Shown in pieces: positions 27,035 to 36,824 of a stretch of 64,000 bases of DNA. Source of the stretch: Zhongshania marina (GTDB lineage: Bacteria > Pseudomonadota > Gammaproteobacteria > Pseudomonadales > Spongiibacteraceae); contig NZ_PQGG01000019.1 of NCBI RefSeq assembly GCF_002915595.1, positions 124,001 through 188,000 on the forward strand, in the 5' to 3' direction. The position numbers and the translations under genes are program-made. Within the stretch, counting starts at the first letter, position 1, and each line of letters starts with the position of its first letter. A model generated the notes under the pieces. The model saw only the letters and a list, made by a program, of their open reading frames with translations, was not told the DNA's origin and made no database searches.

Positions 27035-28348
27035 ATGAAAAAAGGATTCATATTCAGCTTGCTGATTGCACTCGCTACGGTGGCTCAGGCAAGTCCATAT
27101 AAAACTCTGCGGATGACAACCGGTGAGCAACAGGCGCTAACAACACAGCACAGTGTAAAACGCTCTGCCATGGGTAATCCTGCTATCGCAAGCCTAAAAG
27201 TGCTGAATTCTAAGCAGTTTTTAATCACGGCCAAACAAGTTGGCTCAACACAGCTATTGCTCTGGCAAGGTAGCGGCGATCCAACCACCTTTAAAATTGA
27301 CGTTGTGCCAGATATTGCCAACTCAAGCACCGCTGGTGTGGCGATAGACGCTAGCGGTAATAATATTGTGCTTCAAGGACGAACCCAGTCACTAGCTCAA
27401 CATGATCAACTGATCAGCGAAGCCGGTGAAAAAGTCATCGACAACACTGTTCAACAAGGCGCAATTCAAGTTCAAACTGACATCAGAATTGTCGAATATA
27501 GTCGTTCGCAATTAAAACAAATCGGTACAGCACTAGCGCGTACTGGTGGCGACACAGCATTTGCGGTTGGTGCAGCGGGTTTACTGCCAAACATATCAGG
27601 CATAATTGGCGGTATAGACTCACTAATGGGGGGGCTTGTTACATCGAGCAATACCTCATCCATCCTGATCGGCCACGCGGGCTCTAACTTCAACGCCGCA
27701 GTTAATGCACTCCAACAGAATGGCTATGCCTATACCTTGGCAGAACCATCGCTAGTGAGTTTATCTGGCCAGACGGCCAGCTTTTTAGCCGGTGGTGAGT
27801 TCCCCTACCCAGTGTCAAGTAACGATGGCCAAGTCCAAATAGAATTTAAAGAGTTTGGGGTTCGCCTTCGCCTTACACCCACCGTGCTAAGCGAAAACAG
27901 CATTATGTTAAAAGTCGCACCAGAAGTGAGCGATTTAGATTTTAGTAGCGGCGTACAGTCTGGCGGCGTATCAGTACCTGCTCTACGCGTGCGGCGCACC
28001 GACACCGCGATTCAACTTGCACCTGGCGAAAGCTTCATTATCAGCGGCTTGGTTACTCGCAACACCTATAACAACGCCGATAAAATCCCAGGTCTCGGCG
28101 ACATCCCAATTCTAGGTGCACTATTCCGCTCCACTCGCTTTGAGCAGGACGACAAAGAATTGGTGATGATTGTCACGCCACATTTGGTAAAACCCATTGC
28201 CAAAAACACAGAGCTACGTGAATTACCTGGAGACATATACAAGGATTACACCCCCTCATTTACGAGCATGTTATTCGGCAACCCCCAGAAAGGTAGCAAG
28301 CCAGCTGTCTCTAAAAAATCGTCAGCCGGCGTCGGCTTCTCTAACTGA
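27035..28348 (+). CDS. cpaC: Flp pilus secretin CpaC/RcpA
   Basis: A 437-residue outer-membrane secretin. The signal peptide ends AQA near residue 20. An N-terminal pilus-type domain (LTTQHSVKRSAMGNPAIASLKVLNSKQFLITAKQVG) and a BON-like region precede the type II/III secretin domain, whose core is AFPYP-like FLAGGEFPYPVSS, IEFKEFGVRLRLTPTVL and the late VTRNTYNNADKIPGLGDIPILGALFRS. The second ATG (27035) has AGGAG 8 nt upstream and directly precedes a clean signal peptide, so it is chosen over 26993. Confidence 0.92.
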   Translation: MKKGFIFSLLIALATVAQASPYKTLRMTTGEQQALTTQHSVKRSAMGNPAIASLKVLNSKQFLITAKQVGSTQLLLWQGSGDPTTFKIDVVPDIANSSTAGVAIDASGNNIVLQGRTQSLAQHDQLISEAGEKVIDNTVQQGAIQVQTDIRIVEYSRSQLKQIGTALARTGGDTAFAVGAAGLLPNISGIIGGIDSLMGGLVTSSNTSSILIGHAGSNFNAAVNALQQNGYAYTLAEPSLVSLSGQTASFLAGGEFPYPVSSNDGQVQIEFKEFGVRLRLTPTVLSENSIMLKVAPEVSDLDFSSGVQSGGVSVPALRVRRTDTAIQLAPGESFIISGLVTRNTYNNADKIPGLGDIPILGALFRSTRFEQDDKELVMIVTPHLVKPIAKNTELRELPGDIYKDYTPSFTSMLFGNPQKGSKPAVSKKSSAGVGFSN

Positions 28349-28364
28349 TTATTAGGTATTCGTC

Positions 28365-29618
28365 ATGAAACTCATGGAACGTAAAGCACCCAGTAAGCAA
28401 GTTGCACCTACTGACGACTATGAAAAACTAAAATCGGACATGCATAAATTTGTTATCGACAGAATTGAAGATGACAAAATTATCTATGACGACAATCAAA
28501 GAAAACTAGAAGAAGCCATTTCGGCGTATATCCGCCAGTATTGCCGGATATACGAGGCAACAATTGACCGCGAAACGTTCAATTCCTTAGAAAAACACTT
28601 GCTGAATGAAATAGTCGGCTTCGGGCCCCTACAGGGATTGCTAGAGGATCCTACCATCAACGACATTTTAATTAATGGGCCGCATAGTATTTATATCGAG
28701 CGCGCAGGTGTCCTTGAAAAAGCGAATATACGATTTCTCGATAATCGTCATGTTCTGCGAGTTATTCGGCGTATGATTTCACCACTGGGACGCCGCATAG
28801 ACGAGTCTAGCCCTATCGTTGACGGTCGCCTTGAAGACGGCAGCCGTATCAACGCAATAGTGCCACCTCTAGCACTGGATGGCCCCTGCCTATCTATTCG
28901 TAAATTCCGGAAAGATCCACTTACCGCACAAGAGCTATTAGCAACAGGCTCTATCAGCGAAGAGGTATTGGAATACTTAACCAATGCCGTCGCTAACCGC
29001 ACCAATATTCTGATAAGTGGAGCGACGGGCTCAGGTAAGACCACGCTGCTGAATATATTAAGTCAGTTCATCCCGAATACCGAACGAATTGTCACCATAG
29101 AAGATGCCGCCGAACTTCAGCTTAGAAACGGCCACGTTGTACGTTTAGAAACCCGCCCAGAAAACAATGAAGGCGTCGGTGAAGTTAGCGCCAGAGAATT
29201 AGTAAAAAATGCACTGCGTATGCGACCCGACAGAATTATCGTAGGTGAAAGCCGCGGCGGTGAAATACTCGACGTCTTGCAAGCAATGAACACTGGGCAC
29301 AACGGCTCAATGAGTACCGTTCACGCCAACTCAGCACGAGACGCAATCACCCGCCTAGAAATGATGGTGGGAATTTCTGGGTTTAAAGGCACTGGCGATT
29401 TAATTCTAAAAATGATCGGAAGTGCATTGGACTTAATCGTACACATCGGTCGTAAATCCGATGGCCGTCGCTGCGTTTTACAAATCTCGGAGCTACACGT
29501 CATCAATAACGAATTAACGCTCAAAGATATTTTTGCTTACGACGATGCAAGCAGAAAAGTCCTCCGTGTTGATGGCGCAAAAAATACCGCCCGCTCCGCA
29601 GATATGGCGCACATATAA
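28365..29618 (+). CDS. tadA: Tad pilus motor ATPase TadA/CpaF
   Basis: A 417-residue secretion ATPase that drives Flp pilus assembly and, in studied Tad systems, also retraction. Walker A ISGATGSGKTTLLN lies near residue 222. The Asp box (IVTIEDAAELQL), Walker B (RPDRIIVGESRGGE) and His box (TGHNGSMSTVHANSARDAITR) follow in order. The N-terminal region has the CpaF features LLNEIVGFGPLQGLLEDPTINDILING. It lies 16 nt after cpaC. No TadZ/CpaE gene lies between cpaC and tadA, where it is usually found. Confidence 0.95.
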   Translation: MKLMERKAPSKQVAPTDDYEKLKSDMHKFVIDRIEDDKIIYDDNQRKLEEAISAYIRQYCRIYEATIDRETFNSLEKHLLNEIVGFGPLQGLLEDPTINDILINGPHSIYIERAGVLEKANIRFLDNRHVLRVIRRMISPLGRRIDESSPIVDGRLEDGSRINAIVPPLALDGPCLSIRKFRKDPLTAQELLATGSISEEVLEYLTNAVANRTNILISGATGSGKTTLLNILSQFIPNTERIVTIEDAAELQLRNGHVVRLETRPENNEGVGEVSARELVKNALRMRPDRIIVGESRGGEILDVLQAMNTGHNGSMSTVHANSARDAITRLEMMVGISGFKGTGDLILKMIGSALDLIVHIGRKSDGRRCVLQISELHVINNELTLKDIFAYDDASRKVLRVDGAKNTARSADMAHI

Positions 29619-29635
29619 GTAAAGGAGGCATCACT

Positions 29636-30499
29636 ATGTTATGGATTGCACTTGCGTTGCTCTTAATCGGTTTAGCCTTCGTTGTGTTGATGATCATCAG
29701 CGGAGAATCTGAGGAAACAACACCCGAGAATGAAATAATACCCGAAGCCGGAGCAAAACTACCCGCAGCCCTAGAGAATTATCTGGGCAGCAATGGCGTA
29801 GAGCTTCCCCCCGCTATTGTCTACGCTGCAATTGCAACTCTAATTACAGGTATTGCATTAAGCCTACTACTTTTGCCGCTTAACATAGGCGTACTTAGCA
29901 CGGCTGGGCTTATATTTATTGCCTACTCGCTGGTAAAGATTATTGGCTCACAGCGCCGCGCCAAGATGTTGAATCAACTCCCCTCATTCGTAAATCAAGT
30001 AACTCGTCGACTATCTGCTGGTGTTTCCGTAGAAAATGCCTTTGCTGACTCAGTCGAGACATTGGAGCGCCCCCTAGGAACAGTAATGAGACGGGTTGTA
30101 CGTCGAGTTCATTATGGCTACGACCTCCATCAAGCCTTTGAACGTGAAGCTAGGGTAAATCAACTGAACGAATTCGATGTACTGGCCACGGCTCTACGTA
30201 TAAACGAACAATACGGCGGCAGCATTCGATCTATTCTCGATGACATCGTCGATATCTTAAGAATGCAGGACTCAGGCAAGCGCGAGCTCAGCGCAATGAC
30301 CGGCGAAACCAGAGTTACCGCCGCCATACTAGCTGCTTTACCGCCAGCTATTGCAGCCTACACTTTTTATAGCAACCCCAACTTTCTTACAGATATGTGG
30401 AATAGTGTTGGCGGACAACAAGCACTTGTTCTTGCGGTAACAATGCAGTTTCTTGGTGTTGTCGTACTGTGGCGCATGATCAAATCGATTGGAGCCTAA
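29636..30499 (+). CDS. tadB: Tad pilus inner-membrane platform protein TadB
   Basis: A 287-residue T2SF-family membrane protein. It has an N-terminal TM, two closely spaced TMs (about 62-100), a cytoplasmic domain (QLPSFVNQVTRRLSAGVSVENAFADSV) and C-terminal TMs. TadB and TadC form the platform on which TadA acts. AAGGAGG lies 8 nt before the ATG, the strongest ribosome site of the operon. It lies 17 nt after tadA. Confidence 0.92.
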   Translation: MLWIALALLLIGLAFVVLMIISGESEETTPENEIIPEAGAKLPAALENYLGSNGVELPPAIVYAAIATLITGIALSLLLLPLNIGVLSTAGLIFIAYSLVKIIGSQRRAKMLNQLPSFVNQVTRRLSAGVSVENAFADSVETLERPLGTVMRRVVRRVHYGYDLHQAFEREARVNQLNEFDVLATALRINEQYGGSIRSILDDIVDILRMQDSGKRELSAMTGETRVTAAILAALPPAIAAYTFYSNPNFLTDMWNSVGGQQALVLAVTMQFLGVVVLWRMIKSIGA

Positions 30500-30510
30500 G
30501 GAGAATTAAC

Positions 30511-31380
30511 ATGGAAGCACATCATCTCTATTATATAATGGGTGCAATTATATTATGTACTGCACCGGTACTGCTCTTGGCTATTGCTCACGTCGAAACA
30601 GCTTCTTCGGGAAAATCGCAAGAGTTTGAATTTAACTCGAAGGATATGTGGCGACAATTACGAGAAGAAAACACCCATATCGCCTCTCTATCACAATTAT
30701 TACGCCGTGCTGGGCTATTCAACTCAGAACAACAAGTCAATGCAACGACAATTACATTCATTGCTATTGTAACTATCACTATATGCCTTGGTATATATAC
30801 ATATTTCAATGGCACCCCACCAATGACCATACTATTCGCAGTAACATTGGGTTTAATCCTACTAGTCTATTTAGCTTATTTTTTCCTTAAGCAGATTGCA
30901 GCTAATAGACAAGAAAAACTCAATCAGGAAACGCTGATATTAGTTCAAACAACAAGGATGCTATGGCGCGTGGGCTTATCACTTCCCAAAACATTGGCGA
31001 TTATTTGTGACCAATTACGCAATCTTGCACCCACCTGCTCGCAGGAACTACAGCTCGCCGTAAATAAAATTGAATCCGGCCAAAGCCAGGAAGAAGCGCT
31101 TTACGAATTAATTGGCTGCACCAATGCGGAAGGGTTTAAAGAATACCTAATCGTAGTCCGCCAACAAGCCATTACCGGTGGCAGTATAGACAAGGCTCTA
31201 GATGAACTTTACAAACTATTGCAAAACCGCCGCAGGTTGGATTTGGCGGAGCAAGTCAACAAAATGTCGGGAAAAATGTCGTTGGTAATGATGGTGTTTT
31301 TGTTTCCAGCACTACTAATCGTAGTTGCGGGTCCAGCCCTTATGTCTGTTACTAGTGCACTAGGGAATTTAGGTAACTAA
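30511..31380 (+). CDS. tadC: Tad pilus inner-membrane platform protein TadC
   Basis: A 289-residue second T2SF-family platform protein. TMs lie near the N-terminus (YIMGAIILCTAPVLLLAIA), in the middle (TITFIAIVTITICLGIYTYF and AVTLGLILLVYLAYFFL) and at the C-terminus. The cytoplasmic domain carries VGLSLPKTLAIICDQLRNLAP and GGSIDKALDELYKLLQNRRRLDLAEQ. ATG 30511 has AAGGAG 8 nt upstream; an in-frame start inside tadB is rejected. Confidence 0.92.
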   Translation: MEAHHLYYIMGAIILCTAPVLLLAIAHVETASSGKSQEFEFNSKDMWRQLREENTHIASLSQLLRRAGLFNSEQQVNATTITFIAIVTITICLGIYTYFNGTPPMTILFAVTLGLILLVYLAYFFLKQIAANRQEKLNQETLILVQTTRMLWRVGLSLPKTLAIICDQLRNLAPTCSQELQLAVNKIESGQSQEEALYELIGCTNAEGFKEYLIVVRQQAITGGSIDKALDELYKLLQNRRRLDLAEQVNKMSGKMSLVMMVFLFPALLIVVAGPALMSVTSALGNLGN

Positions 31381-31396
31381 GGAAGGAGCATTTCAA

Positions 31397-32098
31397 ATGA
31401 ATAAAGTCACCGCGGCCGTATGCAGCTTGGCCTTCATTATTCTCAGTGGCTGCTCTAGCATGCCAAGCAGCAAACAAATTGCAGCAAATAATTGCAATCA
31501 AGCAATGAGTAAGGAAGAAAGTGTCACTCTTGACCTAATAGAACAGCAAGTCACTGAAAAACAATATTACTCAGCACTCGCGTATCTCGAAAAGGCGCCA
31601 GACAGCTCTCCCCGCGTACTGAGACTGCGCGCCGAAGCGCAGCGCAATACTGGCTTGTTAACAGAGGCATACGCCAGCTACCGCAATTTAAGCCTAAGCT
31701 GCATGGCTGCTTACGGCCACGCTGGAATGGCGAAAATTCTAGCAACCCGTGGCGACATACCACAAGCGCATCAGCAAATGCTTAAAGCGCGTCGCCTAGC
31801 GCCAAGCAATGCTGACATTCGTAATGATTACGGCTTTATATTACTGGCACACAAAGAATTTAAAGCTGCCCAACGGGAATTTATGACCGCCCTGCAACTA
31901 CAACCAGGCCACCCAGTCGCTATTCGCAATATGGTCATGAGCTTAATACTAGATGGGGACGGCCGAACTGCACTTCGCATGGCCAAAAATAACGGAATTC
32001 CCTCTTCAGAATTTAGAGAACTACTCAGTCAAGCCAACAGTTTTAAACAACCTACCATTGCCGGCAACAACATCGTGAAAAGAGGAACCGCATTATGA
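31397..32098 (+). CDS. tadD: TadD-like TPR lipoprotein
   Basis: A 233-residue lipoprotein with lipobox LSGC near residue 19. TPR repeats follow: YYSALAYLEKAPDSSPRVLRLRAEAQRNTG, AYGHAGMAKILATRGDIPQAHQQMLKARRLAPSN and NDYGFILLAHKEFKAAQREFMTALQLQPGHP. TadD proteins act in the periplasm or at the outer membrane, perhaps as pilotins for the secretin. GGAAGGAG precedes the ATG. Its stop overlaps the next ATG (ATGA). Confidence 0.88.
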   Translation: MNKVTAAVCSLAFIILSGCSSMPSSKQIAANNCNQAMSKEESVTLDLIEQQVTEKQYYSALAYLEKAPDSSPRVLRLRAEAQRNTGLLTEAYASYRNLSLSCMAAYGHAGMAKILATRGDIPQAHQQMLKARRLAPSNADIRNDYGFILLAHKEFKAAQREFMTALQLQPGHPVAIRNMVMSLILDGDGRTALRMAKNNGIPSSEFRELLSQANSFKQPTIAGNNIVKRGTAL

Positions 32099-32364
32099 AA
32101 AAACTAACTATTGCCTTCGCTTTTAGCGTATCCGCACTTTCTATCTCCGCATTTGCTGAGCCGGAAATTATTTATACGCCAAATTCAACGCCAAAAACGA
32201 CAACGCAAAAACTGCTCGACCAACAACGCTCAGGCCAATATGCGAGTGAGCATGAGCAACATCTCAGCGGCAAAGTCAGTACCGAAGTATATAACCGCTA
32301 CGTTAAAAGCTTCTCCCACGCGATTCCTGAACGTTTTAGCGAAGATAGTTTCACTGTAGAGTAA
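32095..32364 (+). CDS. Small exported DUF3613-like protein of the tad locus
   Basis: An 89-residue protein with a signal peptide ending AFA near residue 21. The mature part carries TQKLLDQQRSGQYAS and VYNRYVKSFSHAIPERF, a pattern I associate with DUF3613 proteins found in Pseudomonas-type tad operons. It overlaps tadD by 4 nt, so translation is coupled, and it lies 7 nt before tadG. Its role is unknown; the position suggests an accessory of pilus assembly. Confidence 0.72.
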   Translation: MKKLTIAFAFSVSALSISAFAEPEIIYTPNSTPKTTTQKLLDQQRSGQYASEHEQHLSGKVSTEVYNRYVKSFSHAIPERFSEDSFTVE

Positions 32365-32371
32365 AACAACT

Positions 32372-34384
32372 ATGCAAAAACAGCGACCAAAATACGCTCG
32401 CCCTCATCATGCGCAACGAGGCGTCGCAACAATCTTTTCCATAATAATGATAATACTTGTACTGTTGCCCTGTCTCGCGATAACTACAGATACAGGGCGG
32501 ATCTATTTTGAAAAAAGGTCGCTGCAGAAAAATGCTGATTTAGCAGCATTGGAGACAGCGTTGCTTTATTGTCGCGGAGTAATCGATGAAGATGCCCTCG
32601 GCGATCTAGGCGTAGATACAATCGACACACTCAAAAGCGATCGCGGAAATTTCAATGGCAATCTTGATGACCTAACAGCCACTGTAAGCAACTCAGGTTA
32701 TTCCGTCACCGTTATTCTTGATTATAAAATTAATACATCCCTTTTTGGAAGAATATTAAAACCTGAAGATGACAAAATCGAATTAAGTGCATCCGCTACA
32801 GCTAAGGCTTGTGAACCTACCGCGCTAATATCCATACGTTCAAGTATTGCAACAGTAGACGAAGGGATAATTAATTCGGTACTTGGTGGTTTACTCGGTA
32901 CAACTTTAAATTTAACTGTTGGTGACTGGCAAAGCCTGTTAGATACCAATATAAATCTACTAAGTTATTTTGATGCCCTTGCCTCAGAAATAGGTGTAAC
33001 AGCTGGCGCCTATGACACGCTTCTCACTACAGATGTAAGTCTATCTGAGATACTCGATGTAAGTGCTGATGTTCTACAGGCTGATGGAGCCAGCAATGCA
33101 ACTGTTAGTGCATTGCAATCACTGTTATCAGATATCCCGCTTGGTATACCGAATATTCAGCTCGGTGAAATATTGGCTATACAAACTGATGCCACCGAGA
33201 CATCTGTCGATGTTGATTTAGGTGTTATGCAGTTGATCGAAGGTAGCATTCAGCTGGCAAATCGTGAAAGCGGTATAGTTGCTGACGTTGGCATCCCACT
33301 TGGGATTATAGATGCAACGGTACGTGCAAAAATCACCGAACCAGCACAAACAGGGATTGGCAATCCGAACTTAGCGGAAATGAATCCTTACGGCAGTAAC
33401 GGTATATTTGCCCAAACATCGCAGGTAAGAACATTTATTTCTTTAGATTTACCCATTGTTGGCTCTGTATTGAACAGCCTTGACGCGCTGCTGTCTGCAC
33501 CCCTGATTTCTGAAGTTAGTAATATTGTAAACAGCTTGTTATCCCTCGATCTAGTTGGCTTGGTTGGTGATATTTTATGTCTTGTGAGTTGCGTCGAGGA
33601 AAAGGACCAAATAGATATTAAAATATTAGAATCACCTAGAGTCGATATTGCAATTAATGCAGGTTCAGGAATCGCCCGAGTTAAAAACGCAGATTGTGAC
33701 ATTGATGGCACCAAAACACTTGATGCTGAGGTTTCTACCTCAACGGTATCTGTAGCATTAGGACAGTTCGGCAGTGATACTGAAGATGCTTCGAACAATG
33801 TCTTTTCTTCAGATGAACTTGTAGTAGAGCCCATCCCAATCATTGATATCGGCACTATCCACGTTAGAAAAACTTGTGCTTTACTATTTTGCAGTTACAG
33901 CTACAGACTGGGAGCAGGATGGACATCGGATAAAAGCTTAGCAGATCGTGACGATTTTGCTGGAGGTGGCATTGGCCTAAAGCTAGATACAACTATCCTC
34001 GGAGATGGCCCTGAAAACTTACCTTCATTCGAGAATAATCCTGACGATACTTACTTACCTGACGTGAAAGAAGATATTGAAAATTCATATCAAGCATTTT
34101 CTGCCGACGACCCTGTAGCCAGTTTGTCGAGCACGCTCACTGGAATAGAGCTTGAATTCTATGAACCAACTAACGGCAACCTATTAGGTGGCGTACTCAA
34201 TCTAGTCGGTAACGTAGCCAACAGCCTAGTCTCTAGCTTGGATGCAATAATTACAACGGCGCTTTCGCCTATTCTAGACCCAGTGGTTAACTCCTTGCTG
34301 GATACACTTGGTGTCAATTTAGCCAATGCCGAAGTAGGCGCAGCGCTTACATGCGAGAATGACAAGGTGAGATTAACCAATTAA
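32372..34384 (+). CDS. tadG: TadG-like protein with N-terminal pseudopilin segment
   Basis: A 670-residue protein. The N-terminus QRGVATIFSIIMIILVLLPCLAITTDTGRIYFEKRSLQKNADLAALETAL is typical of TadG: one TM followed by the conserved Asp/Gly and LQNAADAAAL-like motif. The long remainder is periplasmic, Asp/Ser/Leu-rich, with scattered Cys pairs (ILCLVSC, KTCALLFC) that may form disulfides, and a repeated Leu-rich character (NSVLGGLLG, LNSLDALLS). It is longer than many TadG proteins. The C-terminal fold was not recognised. An 80-nt gap then leads to pilU. Confidence 0.82.
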   Translation: MQKQRPKYARPHHAQRGVATIFSIIMIILVLLPCLAITTDTGRIYFEKRSLQKNADLAALETALLYCRGVIDEDALGDLGVDTIDTLKSDRGNFNGNLDDLTATVSNSGYSVTVILDYKINTSLFGRILKPEDDKIELSASATAKACEPTALISIRSSIATVDEGIINSVLGGLLGTTLNLTVGDWQSLLDTNINLLSYFDALASEIGVTAGAYDTLLTTDVSLSEILDVSADVLQADGASNATVSALQSLLSDIPLGIPNIQLGEILAIQTDATETSVDVDLGVMQLIEGSIQLANRESGIVADVGIPLGIIDATVRAKITEPAQTGIGNPNLAEMNPYGSNGIFAQTSQVRTFISLDLPIVGSVLNSLDALLSAPLISEVSNIVNSLLSLDLVGLVGDILCLVSCVEEKDQIDIKILESPRVDIAINAGSGIARVKNADCDIDGTKTLDAEVSTSTVSVALGQFGSDTEDASNNVFSSDELVVEPIPIIDIGTIHVRKTCALLFCSYSYRLGAGWTSDKSLADRDDFAGGGIGLKLDTTILGDGPENLPSFENNPDDTYLPDVKEDIENSYQAFSADDPVASLSSTLTGIELEFYEPTNGNLLGGVLNLVGNVANSLVSSLDAIITTALSPILDPVVNSLLDTLGVNLANAEVGAALTCENDKVRLTN

Positions 34385-34464
34385 AAGTACACATGAACTC
34401 CATCATCCGTAAAATAGATCTACAATAAAGGACAATGACGTCATAACAATCAGGTGGTGGACAA

Positions 34465-35625
34465 GTGACTTTTGATGATTATTTAACCCTACTGGCCAAA
34501 AACGATGGCTCAGATCTCTTTTTAAGCACTGGCGCCCCACCCTGCGCCAAGTTTCACGGCAAGCTTAAGCCTTTACAAAAAGAGCCGTTTCTACCCGGCG
34601 ACATTAAAGCTATTGCCTACGCCATTATGGATAGCGACCAGGTTGAAGAGTTCGAGCAAGAATTAGAAATGAACTTGGCCTACCATATCCCACGGGTTGG
34701 TCGTTTCCGTGTCAATATTTTTAAGCAGCGCAATGAAATTTCTATTGTTGCGCGGAATATTGTCACTGAAATACCAAATGCCGATTCACTCGGTCTACCG
34801 CCGATATTGAAAGACGTGATTATGACTAAGCGTGGCTTGGTCCTGTTTGTCGGCGCGACGGGCTCGGGTAAATCTACCTCTCTGGCCGCATTAATAGACC
34901 ACCGCAATACCAATAGCAGTGGCCATATTATTACGATTGAAGATCCCATCGAGTTTTTGCACCGACACAAACGCAGCATTATTAATCAGCGTGAGATCGG
35001 CATGGATACTCGGAGCTTCCATCAGGCACTAAAAAACACCCTCAGGCAGGCACCAGATGTCATTCTTATCGGTGAGATTAGAGATCGTGAAACGATGGAA
35101 CATGCGATCGCGTTTGCTGAAACTGGCCACCTTTGCATTTCAACATTACACGCCAATAATGCAAACCAAGCCCTAGATCGCATCATCAACTTCTTCCCCG
35201 AAGAACGACGCAATCAACTGCTGTTGGACTTATCCCTCAATTTAAAATGTTTTGTGTCGCAACGCCTTATTCCCACCACGGATGGCAAACGCGCAGCAGC
35301 TATAGAAATTCTTTTAGGCACACCCAGCGTCGCCCAGGCAATTCACAAGGGAGAGATAGAAACCATTAAGGAGATTATGGCGAAGTCAGAAAATATGGGG
35401 ATGCAAACTTTCGACTCTGCCCTATTCAAACTCTATGAAAGCGGCAGGATTTCCTTCGAAGATGCCTTAAAAAATGCTGACTCTGCAAACAACCTGCGCC
35501 TGCAAATAAAACTACGCAGCAGCCGTGGCATTCCTGAGGGCAATGTTGAAGAAATTGAGAAAGAAGAGAAACGAAGCTCATTTTCACTGAGCATCGAAAA
35601 TGACGACGACGGTGAGGTACTTTAA
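34465..35625 (+). CDS. pilU: PilT/PilU-family type IV pilus retraction ATPase
   Basis: A 386-residue ATPase closest in character to PilU. It has FVGATGSGKSTSLAALIDHRN (Walker A, near 127), IITIEDPIEFLHRHKRSIINQREIG, Walker B-region APDVILIGEIRDRETMEHA, and CISTLHANNANQALDRIINFFPEE. The acidic Ser/Asp tail (SLSIENDDDGEVL) fits PilU. The start is GTG with a GGTGG site. PilT-type motors retract type IVa pili; one directly after a tad operon is unusual. No pilT or type IVa genes are in the window, so its partner is unclear. Confidence 0.88.
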   Translation: MTFDDYLTLLAKNDGSDLFLSTGAPPCAKFHGKLKPLQKEPFLPGDIKAIAYAIMDSDQVEEFEQELEMNLAYHIPRVGRFRVNIFKQRNEISIVARNIVTEIPNADSLGLPPILKDVIMTKRGLVLFVGATGSGKSTSLAALIDHRNTNSSGHIITIEDPIEFLHRHKRSIINQREIGMDTRSFHQALKNTLRQAPDVILIGEIRDRETMEHAIAFAETGHLCISTLHANNANQALDRIINFFPEERRNQLLLDLSLNLKCFVSQRLIPTTDGKRAAAIEILLGTPSVAQAIHKGEIETIKEIMAKSENMGMQTFDSALFKLYESGRISFEDALKNADSANNLRLQIKLRSSRGIPEGNVEEIEKEEKRSSFSLSIENDDDGEVL

Positions 35626-35672
35626 ATCTTCAGCTCAGGAAACAAACTTAAAACAAAACACACGGTAAGCTA

Positions 35673-35714
35673 AAAAGCAGTAAAGCAGCGCGAAATATCG
35701 CCCGCTTTACTGCC
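35673..35714 (-). terminator. Intrinsic terminator of recA
   Basis: Outer arms GCAGTAAAGC (35678-35687) and GCTTTACTGC (35705-35714) pair perfectly, with an inner GCGA/TCGC stem. On the minus strand five T follow. It lies 8 nt after the recA stop and cuts recA off from anything downstream. Confidence 0.85.
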
Positions 35715-35722
35715 AATGCTAT

Positions 35723-36757
35723 TTACTCAGACTCTACTACCGCTTCATCAGCAATCTTTTTAGCGCTTGGCTTGGGTAGCAACTGCTCCCGTATATTGCC
35801 TTCAATTTCAGCGGCAATCTCAGGATGCTCAGCAAGATGCTTGGCTGCATTCGCCTTACCTTGACCGATTTTATCCCCTTTATAGGCGTACCATGCACCA
35901 GACTTATCAACCAAGCCGAGCTTAACGCCAAGGTCAATCACTTCGCCAAGACGATATATACCCCGGCCGTACAGAATCTGGAATTCAGCCTGTTTAAACG
36001 GTGGAGATACCTTGTTCTTAACAACCTTAACGCGGGTTTCGTTACCGGTAACTTCTTCACCCTCTTTAACCGCACCAATACGGCGGATATCCAAACGAAC
36101 AGAGGCGTAGAATTTCAGTGCATTACCGCCAGAGGTAGTCTCTGGGTTACCAAACATAACGCCGATTTTCATACGAATTTGGTTAATAAAAATAACCAAG
36201 GTATTGGTTTGTTTAATACTACCCGTCAACTTACGTAGGGCTTGTGACATTAAACGTGCCTGCAAACCGACATGGGAGTCCCCCATATCGCCTTCTATCT
36301 CTGCTTTTGGCACCAGTGCCGCCACCGAGTCGATTACAATGACATCGACTGAGCCAGAGCGAACTAGCATATCGGTAATTTCTAAGGCTTGTTCGCCAGT
36401 GTCTGGCTGAGATACCAAAAGATCTTCCAGGTTAACACCCAATTTTTCCGCGTACTGCGGATCAAGCGCGTGCTCGGCGTCGACTATCGCAACGGTCTTA
36501 CCGGCTTTTTGCGCTTCTGCCATCACCTGTAAACACAGCGTTGTTTTACCAGACGATTCCGGCCCGTAGATTTCCACAATACGGCCATAGGGCAAGCCAC
36601 CTATGCCAAGGGCAATATCAAGACCTAGCGATCCGGTCGAAACCGAGGGCATCACTTCCCGTGAGCTATCGCCCATTTTCATGATCGAACCCTTACCGAA
36701 CTGACGCTCAATCTGACCTAGCGCTGACTCCAGTGCCTTTTGCTTATTAGGATCCAT
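35723..36757 (-). CDS. recA: Recombinase RecA
   Basis: A 344-residue RecA, the normal length. It forms filaments on single-stranded DNA, drives homologous recombination and triggers LexA cleavage. Walker [10 protein letters not shown] lies near residue 67, then [17 protein letters not shown], the L1/L2 loops ([51 protein letters not shown]), and an acidic C-terminal tail (DEAVVESE). An SOS box lies upstream and a terminator follows at once. recX is not adjacent. Confidence 0.98.
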   Translation of the reverse strand: MDPNKQKALESALGQIERQFGKGSIMKMGDSSREVMPSVSTGSLGLDIALGIGGLPYGRIVEIYGPESSGKTTLCLQVMAEAQKAGKTVAIVDAEHALDPQYAEKLGVNLEDLLVSQPDTGEQALEITDMLVRSGSVDVIVIDSVAALVPKAEIEGDMGDSHVGLQARLMSQALRKLTGSIKQTNTLVIFINQIRMKIGVMFGNPETTSGGNALKFYASVRLDIRRIGAVKEGEEVTGNETRVKVVKNKVSPPFKQAEFQILYGRGIYRLGEVIDLGVKLGLVDKSGAWYAYKGDKIGQGKANAAKHLAEHPEIAAEIEGNIREQLLPKPSAKKIADEAVVESE

Positions 36758-36824
36758 GTGCTCTCTACCCTTTGTGGAGGTTGATGTAAATTACGATGGC
36801 CTTAACTCGTCACCAGCCATACAA

